Source of the DNA: CALMSM01 sp964534095
GTDB taxonomy: Bacteria; Patescibacteriota; Saccharimonadia; Saccharimonadales; CALMSM01
DNA: 11,430 bases
Reading direction: 5' to 3'
Assembly (NCBI GenBank): GCA_964534095.1
Contig: CAZHPF010000023.1
Coordinates: 1 to 11,430, forward strand
Positions 5,335 through 11,430 of this stretch are shown here, piece after piece. Below the pieces are notes generated by a model. It had not been told where the DNA came from and ran no database searches. It saw nothing but the letters and a program-made list of their open reading frames with translations. The position numbers and the translations under genes were made by a program. Each line of letters starts with the position of its first letter. Position 1 is the stretch's first letter.

Positions 5335-8286
5335 TTACCTCGACTGGCCGTGTTTTTGGCCAAATAGACTCACTCCGGCAATGCCGACAAGTACAACCGC
5401 TACAACTATGTACAGCCCTGATGCTTGCCCGGTGTCTAGAAGAGAGTCATTACTGTCTGTGCCGCCAGTGTCAGCATCGTTATCGTCAGGTAAAGGGGTA
5501 TCAGAGTACACTAGCCGTGTAAAGTTATTGTTGCCAGATACAGAATCAAGGATATCTCCTGTTGCGCTAGTAATAAGCCCAAAGAGAGCGGCTGAATCTG
5601 GGTCAGCGACAGTTGCAACATGGAACAGGTAGTTGTTAAAAGCTGGGGCCGGAGTATCATTCACAGTTAAATTAAGCACTACCTGAAATGATTGACCTTG
5701 AGCCAGAATCTGACTTTCGCCAAAGTAGCCGCAGGCTAGTAACTGATAATTAGGATGATCGCTTGCAGCAGCAGCAAGATACACATTACTACCTGGCCCA
5801 TTATCCACACAAATCACATCGGTTGTTGGAGTGCCGGTAAAAGTGAGACTTCCGGCTGGGTAGAGGCCAGTAAGCAAAGTCGTAGTGTTACCAACGGGGT
5901 AATTGGCAAGATTTACGTCGCCTGACCCATTATTGGTAAATGTAACCGTGTAACTCACTGTGCTGCCTGGGATAAGAGGATTAGCTCCATTGAAAGTCTG
6001 CGTAACAGCTACGTCGGTTGGAGCACCAGCATATGCAAAGTTATTAATAGGGTTTTCTATGAAACATGTTATGGTGCCCATCCCATCACAGTTTGCTTCG
6101 CCATGTTCCACAAACTCACTGTCATTAGTACCGAGCGCTCCTGTATATGCGTAGTTGGCGTAGTTTAAACCAGAGTCGTTGGCCAGTTCCGCGGTAAAGG
6201 TTATAGGGAAGCTTTCGTTTTCACTTAATAACTGCGAGGATCCCCCACTATAGGCACAAACCAGAACACTATATGTGGGATAGTCTACTGAACCGAGAAG
6301 ACTCCCCGCCGACCCTGGCCCACCCCATATACACGAAGCGTCCGTAGTATTGTTTGGGTTAAACGGCGAAAGTGGCGTCTCATCTACGGTCTGATCTGGA
6401 GGCAATAAGTCATAAAATAATACTCTCCCTGCAAATATATCATTCAGCTCGTTAAGATCCTGTGGGTCAGGGCCATTATTAGTTAGAGTTACTGTATAAT
6501 CTACACTCCCGCCGGGTTGGTAATCTTCAGGGTTATCGATAGTTTTTGTCAGAGAAAGATCAGAAAAAGGTTGGTACTCTGCACCAAATTCACTAGTAGA
6601 CCCAAAGCCCGAAGGGCTATCGCCATCAATTTCCGTAGCAGTCATCGCCAAATTCGAGACACCTGTTATGCCCGTGAGGGTATAGCTAAATTCCTCATTT
6701 CCATTGCCCGATGAGGTGATATTGGTTGACCCTAGGTAAGTTTCACCTTCCCCGTTATCTGACGGATCCGCAGTTGTATTGGAGAAGAACTCTATGCGGT
6801 AGCTCCCGGCAGGAACATCAGCTACAAACTCCACCTCAGTATTGCCGCCATTTTCAACGACACTCTTTCGTGAAGGAAAGTTGAGTAAAACATTCGGGCC
6901 TGTATCAGGATCTTCAGCATCGTTTGCCGTAACGCCATCACCACCTAAATCTATTCCTAAATCATCGTTGCTATAGATTGAGTTCGATAGCACCGACACT
7001 ATACTGCCAGACCCTTGAATTGTTACCCCATTACTGCCGTTATGGGCAATTACATTTGAATCCCCCGCGCCTGTACCGCCGATAGTTACATCTGTGGAGT
7101 TACTTACACTGATACCAGTAGCGCCATTTGCAAGCGGGGTAGTTCCATCATCCGCTACCCCGATATAATTACCCCGAACGGCAGCGTTGCTGCTATCCTG
7201 TATCGCGATCCCCTCTCCGTTATTTCCTGAGACCAGATTTCTTCCATCCGTGCTATCCCCTCCAATCAAAACGTTTTGGGAGTTTTGTATAACTATTCCG
7301 GTTGTATTACCCACTATCCTGTTGGAGCTAATGGTGAGGCTGGAGTTGAGACTGGCACTAATCCCTGCACCTTTCATATTCTCAACTAGGTTCCCTTCTT
7401 CTGCCGTAGACCCCCCTATGATTACATCACCACAGCCGCTCACACCTATCCCCAGAGAAACTGGTGATATTGCAGAAGAAGCGATAGAAGTCACCCCGTC
7501 TGCCCCCACACCTATATAATTCCCCTTTATAACCAGGTTCCGAGCGTTGAGTTCGATCGAAGGGTTATAGCAAGCTATAGCAGAATCATAGGCTGCAAGT
7601 ATGTTACGGTCTTCGGGGTTTTCACCCCCTATTGTTAGCGTCCCGTTTGTTCCTCCGGAGTTAATAAGAGGTACGATCGGATCAGGAGCATACTCAAGTG
7701 CCAGTCCGTCTGCATCCGTACCAAGATAGCTCCCTTTGATAGTGAGACTGTAACCATTGGTATTGGCACTAAGCACTGAGTTGTCAGTGCTATTCATAAT
7801 AAGCCCTCTTACCTCTATATTCCCGCTACCGTACACGGATATTTGCTTTAGCTCAATACGTAACATACCATTGAAGGGGTTGGGGAAAGGCGCCGTGTTC
7901 TGGGTAGCACCATCTTGTGTATACCCATCAATAGTAATATTACGACCAACGGGATAGCCTACCCAAGATGACTCTTCGATTGTGTGTAGGGTCGCGCCGG
8001 GTATATCGAACTCGATTAAGTGACTGCTCGAGGAGGTAGTGTTTTCATGTTGGTTAGCTTCGGCGATAGCAGCCCTCAAGGTACACTCACCAGGCGTGAT
8101 GGTCTCACAGATACCATCACCAGGATTGGTATCATTGGCATCATCGCCTACAGCTGTGGAGTTAACGGTTAGGGTCACGTCTGCCGCAAACGTCGCACTA
8201 GTCATAAAGATAAATACCGTAAATGTAAGGGCTAGAAATATCCCCCCAACCAACAAACCGTGTGGGTGTTTAAGTTTGTTTACCAT
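5335..8286 (-). CDS. Large surface protein: CSLREA domain, beta-helix, DUF11-like modules, LLDTG-type wall anchor
   Basis: 983 aa, secreted and probably wall-attached; likely an adhesin or polysaccharide-binding surface protein, activity unknown. Signal peptide 1-35 (hydrophobic 11-30, cleavage near TFA-A). A CSLREA-type domain follows, with PGDGICETITPGECTLRAAIAEAN (55-78). The right-handed beta-helix (about 90-470) carries four xxIGG turns (217-221, 288-292, 339-343, 400-404) and three GNYIG..DG-like turns (184-195, 254-264, 371-381). An Ig-like segment spans about 483-572. Two tandem DUF11-like modules follow (about 576-745 and 757-925). The C-terminus has an Asp-rich spacer, LLDTG (949-953), a membrane segment (957-975) and a short basic tail: the order of a sortase signal, with Leu in place of Pro. 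The ATG at 8286 has GAGGGCGAG upstream, a fair Shine-Dalgarno. It follows the CotH gene by 53 bp and couples to the next gene. Confidence 0.9.
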   Translation of the reverse strand: MVNKLKHPHGLLVGGIFLALTFTVFIFMTSATFAADVTLTVNSTAVGDDANDTNPGDGICETITPGECTLRAAIAEANQHENTTSSSSHLIEFDIPGATLHTIEESSWVGYPVGRNITIDGYTQDGATQNTAPFPNPFNGMLRIELKQISVYGSGNIEVRGLIMNSTDNSVLSANTNGYSLTIKGSYLGTDADGLALEYAPDPIVPLINSGGTNGTLTIGGENPEDRNILAAYDSAIACYNPSIELNARNLVIKGNYIGVGADGVTSIASSAISPVSLGIGVSGCGDVIIGGSTAEEGNLVENMKGAGISASLNSSLTISSNRIVGNTTGIVIQNSQNVLIGGDSTDGRNLVSGNNGEGIAIQDSSNAAVRGNYIGVADDGTTPLANGATGISVSNSTDVTIGGTGAGDSNVIAHNGSNGVTIQGSGSIVSVLSNSIYSNDDLGIDLGGDGVTANDAEDPDTGPNVLLNFPSRKSVVENGGNTEVEFVADVPAGSYRIEFFSNTTADPSDNGEGETYLGSTNITSSGNGNEEFSYTLTGITGVSNLAMTATEIDGDSPSGFGSTSEFGAEYQPFSDLSLTKTIDNPEDYQPGGSVDYTVTLTNNGPDPQDLNELNDIFAGRVLFYDLLPPDQTVDETPLSPFNPNNTTDASCIWGGPGSAGSLLGSVDYPTYSVLVCAYSGGSSQLLSENESFPITFTAELANDSGLNYANYAYTGALGTNDSEFVEHGEANCDGMGTITCFIENPINNFAYAGAPTDVAVTQTFNGANPLIPGSTVSYTVTFTNNGSGDVNLANYPVGNTTTLLTGLYPAGSLTFTGTPTTDVICVDNGPGSNVYLAAAASDHPNYQLLACGYFGESQILAQGQSFQVVLNLTVNDTPAPAFNNYLFHVATVADPDSAALFGLITSATGDILDSVSGNNNFTRLVYSDTPLPDDNDADTGGTDSNDSLLDTGQASGLYIVVAVVLVGIAGVSLFGQKHGQSR
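5428..5442 (-). other. Sortase-like LLDTG motif of the surface protein
   Basis: Codons for L-L-D-T-G at residues 949-953, followed by a hydrophobic stretch and the tail GQKHGQSR. Classic sortase substrates carry LPXTG in this position; the Pro-to-Leu variant suggests a divergent sortase. No sortase gene is in the window. Confidence 0.6.
5512..6561 (-). repeat. Tandem pair of DUF11-like modules with conserved Cys pairs (protein-level repeat)
   Basis: Residues about 576-745 and 757-925 of the surface protein align as two diverged copies. Both contain a YTVT.TNNG strand, then T-D-x-x-C-x-x-x-G-P-G-S, P-x-Y-x-x-L-x-C-x-Y and S-Q-x-L-x(4)-SF. The cysteine pairs are Cys652/Cys677 and Cys826/Cys852, spaced 25 and 26 residues, likely one disulfide per module. 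DNA identity is low, so the duplication is old. Confidence 0.75.
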
Positions 8287-8316
8287 TTTTGTGCTCGCCC
8301 TCTTTGTTCACTCTTC

Positions 8317-8345
8317 ATATTACTAAATACCCTTATGCTTTACAA
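8317..8345 (-). promoter_or_regulatory. Possible internal promoter for the beta-helix gene
   Basis: Minus-strand TTGTAA (8345-8340), 17-bp spacer, TAATAT (8322-8317): each hexamer matches consensus at 4 of 6. The -35 lies over the CotH stop codon. It is weak, and the gene may instead depend on read-through from the CotH gene. Confidence 0.3.
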
Positions 8346-10676
8346 CTCCGGGCTATCCCAAGTATCTGCGACTGTGTTATCGTCACGCTTTAAAGTAAGA
8401 TGTTCTATGGTGGTCGATATGTCCTGCGATAGTTGGCCAAGGTTATATTCACCTGGATGAGCCGTACGATATATCAGGTCATTTCTCGGAACAACCGCCG
8501 TACCACCAGCCGGTAAAACTGCACCTTCAGGAAATGTAAAACTGAGTTCCTCTAGTAACCAACTGCTAATATCTACCGCTACGCTGGCATTATTTTTTAA
8601 CAGCACATACCCCTCTTCAGGTAAGTTCCCAGCCTCAACGGTGTCAATATCAACAACTTCCGTCGCAGACTGGGCAGGCGGCACAGCCCAGCCTAGGCGA
8701 TACCTTACCAAGATACGTTGTTTATGCTTAGCGATTTCGGCCTCAACTGTTGCTTTGTCCGCTTGCTTATTCCGTCCGGGCCACCATTTTGCATTTTCAA
8801 GATCAATGTCGTCAGCGATTTCATCATATTGTTCTCTAAAAAGCTGTAAGTACCTATCATTAGCATACAATCCATCAGCCATCGTACGAAGCCGCCTAAA
8901 ATAGGCTTGCCGCATGTCAGGCTCCACATATACGGCGTTGGTAGGCCAGCGCGCCCAGGCTGGGATGTAGTCGGGCCTGTCGTACGGACTGATTAAGTTA
9001 CTTCCTTGAAACGTATAGCTTAAATCTACATCCCACGGCAAGAGCGACCATCGCCCCGTCCCTTCAGTGTCACGATACTGGTATGTATTACTGAGCATGT
9101 GCCAATCGTGGTTACGGACAATTGATTGAAAAGCCATAAAATTTAGCGCGTTCGGAATGTCTTGATTATCAAATACGTACTGTCTCCTGGCAGCGCTGCG
9201 TGGTTTATCTAATTCAGTACGCCACGATACAATATCACTATTATCTTCCTCTTCTCTGGTACGCTTATCACTCCACTCTTTGTAGAGGGCTCCGGTGCTA
9301 TAATTGTGTGCATCCCGCCACTCGCCATTATACTTTTCCACCAACGTGAACAATCCATGAAAATTACCATTACGATCGAGTCGGACTTTAGTTGTCTGAA
9401 TAGGCACTACGCCAAACTCCCTAGCTACTTGCCAAGCCACCGGCTGTAAGGCATGCGTATAATCCCCTATGTCTGACTCCAGGTTAAACTCGTTCAACGC
9501 ACGAGTAATTTTGTCAGGTATAGTAAGCCGGTAGCCGCTGGGTAACTCAAAGTTTAAGCTCACTTTGGCAATCGAAGGATCTTTACTCGTATCACCATAG
9601 ATTCGTACGGTAGCGTTATCGAAAAACTGATCACCATATACGACAACCGTCGGGAAAGTTTGTTCATCTTCACGATGGTTTTGATCCATATCGTTATAAT
9701 CTTCATCAGACATAAACCACTGAAGGAGAGGTAGTTGGGTTAAGTTTGAGGGATCCTCAACAACATATCCATGATAGTTCATTGAGTCGTCACTGCTTGG
9801 ACTAGAACTATCGCCATCGTTATTTGACGCTTCAATACGAAACCGTACAAGCTGCCCCGCCGCTTGACCAGGAATATTTGTAGCATAGATCCCGTCTCCT
9901 GACGCTCCGTCATCATGGGCACCATCATCATACATGGTGGCTGTCTGTTGACTGCTAAAGTTAATACGGTACGTAAGGTTGACTGTCGTAGCATTCTGCA
10001 CGGTGGCCTGCACGGTAACACTTTGGTTGGCAGTAACATTGTTGGGTTCACTGATGTTGGAAATTTCAGGGAGGGACAAGGATAAGTAGCTATTTTCAGC
10101 GGCTGGTGTCGCTCCGCCTATGCTTGCCCCCCAGGCAGTAGCTTGCGAATTATCGCTACCAGGATCTTTTAACTCGAGAGAAGGGCCAGAACCATCCGGG
10201 CTGGTAGGCCAAGGCACTGTATCGTCATACGTAGCAGAATTAATAGGTGTAGCTGCGTTATCTACTAACGTAATGGTTTCGCCGCCATTTGATAAGTTAG
10301 CGCCCGCATAGCTGGCTGCCGTGTTGACCCCGTAAGTTGATTGCGTTTGCGATGGGTTAGGCGATACTACCAAAAATCCGTTGCCTGCAATGGTTGTGCC
10401 AGCCTCAAAACACGCTGGGTCTGGGGCGCTTGTAACGAGCACCACCCCTTCACTGAAACACCATCCTTCCAAGTCAATAGGGCTGCTTGTAGTGTTATAG
10501 AGTTCGATAAACTCGTCGTCTTGGTTTCCTGTACCGGGGTTATACATAAGTTCGTTAATAATCACAGAACCTGGGGCGGCCGAGACTCCGCTGAATCTAA
10601 ACACTGCTCCCGCAACCATCAGGAACACTAGACAGAAAAGCACAGCGTGTTGTCTGGAGTGCTTTTTTATTTGCAT
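8340..10676 (-). CDS. Secreted CotH-family kinase protein with lamin-tail domains
   Basis: 778 aa from ATG 10676. Signal peptide: basic KKHSRQH, hydrophobic about 12-28, cleavage near VSA-A (about 33). Domains follow in order. A lamin-tail domain (about 36-155) opens with VIINELMYNP and DEFIELYNT. A beta-sandwich (about 205-305) has the Asp-rich loop YDDGAHDDGASGDGIYA. The CotH domain spans about 316-664, then a C-terminal lamin-tail-like beta domain (about 671-778). CotH proteins are atypical kinases that phosphorylate Ser/Thr-rich surface proteins in spore formers. Expected residues are present: Lys371 (AKVSLNFEL), Glu447 (GLFTLVEKYNGEW), Asp524 and Asn530 (NHDWHMLSNTYQYRD), Asp549/Asp551 (LLPWDVDLSY). 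A GTG start at 10694 is in frame, but GAGG 9 nt before the ATG supports 10676. It is first in an operon with the beta-helix and membrane genes. Substrate unknown. Confidence 0.9.
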   Translation of the reverse strand: MQIKKHSRQHAVLFCLVFLMVAGAVFRFSGVSAAPGSVIINELMYNPGTGNQDDEFIELYNTTSSPIDLEGWCFSEGVVLVTSAPDPACFEAGTTIAGNGFLVVSPNPSQTQSTYGVNTAASYAGANLSNGGETITLVDNAATPINSATYDDTVPWPTSPDGSGPSLELKDPGSDNSQATAWGASIGGATPAAENSYLSLSLPEISNISEPNNVTANQSVTVQATVQNATTVNLTYRINFSSQQTATMYDDGAHDDGASGDGIYATNIPGQAAGQLVRFRIEASNNDGDSSSPSSDDSMNYHGYVVEDPSNLTQLPLLQWFMSDEDYNDMDQNHREDEQTFPTVVVYGDQFFDNATVRIYGDTSKDPSIAKVSLNFELPSGYRLTIPDKITRALNEFNLESDIGDYTHALQPVAWQVAREFGVVPIQTTKVRLDRNGNFHGLFTLVEKYNGEWRDAHNYSTGALYKEWSDKRTREEEDNSDIVSWRTELDKPRSAARRQYVFDNQDIPNALNFMAFQSIVRNHDWHMLSNTYQYRDTEGTGRWSLLPWDVDLSYTFQGSNLISPYDRPDYIPAWARWPTNAVYVEPDMRQAYFRRLRTMADGLYANDRYLQLFREQYDEIADDIDLENAKWWPGRNKQADKATVEAEIAKHKQRILVRYRLGWAVPPAQSATEVVDIDTVEAGNLPEEGYVLLKNNASVAVDISSWLLEELSFTFPEGAVLPAGGTAVVPRNDLIYRTAHPGEYNLGQLSQDISTTIEHLTLKRDDNTVADTWDSPEL

Positions 10677-10702
10677 GATTTGTCGCCTCGTCACTTGTTT
10701 CT

Positions 10703-10711
10703 ATCTTACCA
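10703..10711 (-). promoter_or_regulatory. Possible extended -10 promoter of the CotH operon
   Basis: Minus-strand TGGTAAGAT: TG-N extension plus TAAGAT (4 of 6). It lies 26 bp before the CotH ATG, inside the 70-bp gap after lepA. No recognisable -35 box. A start near 10696 would give a leader of about 20 nt holding the GAGG ribosome site. Confidence 0.4.
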
Positions 10712-10746
10712 TAAGCCATATGAGGCTCACCGTTTTGTAAGGATCA

Positions 10747-11430
10747 CTAGTCCCGTTTAAGCATGATAGTGAAGGCTTCGGCGGGGATGTCTACTTTGCC
10801 GAAGCGTTTGAGACGCTTTTTGCCTTTGGCTTGTTTGGCCAGCACCTTTTTCTTGCGTGATACGTCGCCGCCGTATAGACCGGTGGTAACGTCTTTGCGA
10901 AACGCTGAAATGTCTTCACGGGCAATAAATTTGCCGCCGATAGCCGCCTGGAGTGACACCTGGAAGTTCTGGCGCGGAATGACATCTTTGAGCTTTTCGA
11001 CGGTTTCGCGCCCTAGTTTTTGGGCTTCGCTGCGGTGCGCCATAACACTGAGTGCACCGACTATCTCTCCGGCTACATAGAAATCAACGCGCACTAAATC
11101 TTCGATCCGATAATCGTCCAGCTCGTAGCTAAAACTGCCGTAGCCGCTGGTAGCGCTTTTCAGCTGGTCGTAAAAGTCAGTCAGAAGGTTTGCAAGCGGT
11201 GCCTCAAACGCCACAAGCGCCAGCTGGGCATCGACATAACTCAAGGACTTTTGGAGACCTCGTTTACTAGACACCAGCTGGATAACCGCCCCGACATATT
11301 CTTTGGGTACAACTATTTCACCCTTGACCCACGGCTCAGCAATGGTGGCGATTTTTGATGGTTCGGGCAAATGTGCGGCTGACTTCACATCTGCCGTCTC
11401 TCCGTTTAAGAGCGCTACATGGTAGTCAGT
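10747..11430 (-). CDS. lepA: Elongation factor 4 (LepA), C-terminal part, cut by window edge
   Basis: The last 227 residues of LepA/EF4, a ribosome-binding translational GTPase acting on stalled or mis-translocated ribosomes. The frame is open to the window edge, beginning TDYHVALLNGETADV, so the GTG at 11388 is internal and not the start. The visible part holds the EF-G-like domain V (EPWVKGEIVVPKEYVGAVI, then GYGSFSYELDDYRIEDLVRVD) and the LepA-specific C-terminal domain (VEKLKDVIPRQNFQVSLQAA, YGGDVSRKKKVLAKQAKGKK, IPAEAFTIML). The GTPase domain and domains II-III lie outside. The stop is TAG at 10749-10747. No clear terminator separates it from the CotH gene 70 bp downstream, so some read-through is possible. 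Confidence 0.96.
   Translation of the reverse strand, partial: TDYHVALLNGETADVKSAAHLPEPSKIATIAEPWVKGEIVVPKEYVGAVIQLVSSKRGLQKSLSYVDAQLALVAFEAPLANLLTDFYDQLKSATSGYGSFSYELDDYRIEDLVRVDFYVAGEIVGALSVMAHRSEAQKLGRETVEKLKDVIPRQNFQVSLQAAIGGKFIAREDISAFRKDVTTGLYGGDVSRKKKVLAKQAKGKKRLKRFGKVDIPAEAFTIMLKRD

Noticed and set aside
7187..7519. 110-codon plus-strand frame within the beta-helix gene
   Set aside because: Shadow of a repetitive, well-recognised minus-strand gene; no SD and no recognisable motif.
10677..10694. GTG start at 10694 for the CotH protein
   Set aside because: It would add six residues and has no SD upstream; the GAGG lies inside those codons, 9 nt before the ATG at 10676, which gives a normal signal peptide.
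10710..10735. Possible lepA terminator, weak stem GTGAGCC / GGCTTAT
   Set aside because: The stem relies on two G-U pairs and has no U-run after it; the bases overlap the possible CotH promoter region.

Overview
The window reads as a bacterial chromosome segment with a compact gene layout: ten genes or gene parts, every intergenic gap under 115 bp, several gene overlaps, and all three stop codons in use. One gene ends in TGA and Trp is written TGG, so the standard bacterial code applies. The mix of a DnaK carrying the Gram-negative-type insert, CIRCE/HrcA control, an unusually short HrcA, a guanylate-kinase homologue with a decayed P-loop, and large secreted CotH and CSLREA/beta-helix proteins with a sortase-like tail fits a Candidate Phyla Radiation bacterium. 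Candidatus Saccharibacteria is my best guess, but it is an inference from gene content and not proven by the sequence. No RNA genes, CRISPR arrays, insertion sequences or origins were seen. No gap exceeds about 300 bases.

Left part (1-3490, minus strand): a heat-shock regulon split into two transcription units. hrcA-grpE overlap by 8 bp and are driven by a promoter at 3453-3481. dnaK-dnaJ have their own promoter at 2195-2223. Both promoters are TTGACT-N17-TATACT, and each has its -35 box inside the 9-bp spacer of a CIRCE operator. The HrcA made here should therefore repress both its own operon and dnaK-dnaJ. A degenerate second CIRCE and a hairpin sit at the predicted dnaK transcription start. 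A perfect 11-bp hairpin lies between dnaK and dnaJ; dnaJ is cut by the window edge right at its HPD motif.

Middle part (3474-4699): a guanylate-kinase-like gene (minus) with a substituted P-loop, whose last codons double as the hrcA operator and promoter. It is divergent, with a 29-bp gap, from a bcp-type peroxiredoxin (plus). Both the guanylate-kinase-like gene and hrcA look leaderless or nearly so.

Right part (4696-10676, minus): a surface/secretion cluster transcribed in the order CotH-kinase protein, CSLREA beta-helix surface protein with an LLDTG-type anchor, and a small membrane-anchored protein. I read this as one operon that puts a secreted atypical kinase next to a wall-anchored surface protein. 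It is the most interesting candidate system in the window. Beyond it (10747-11430) is the 3' end of lepA (EF4), running off the right edge.
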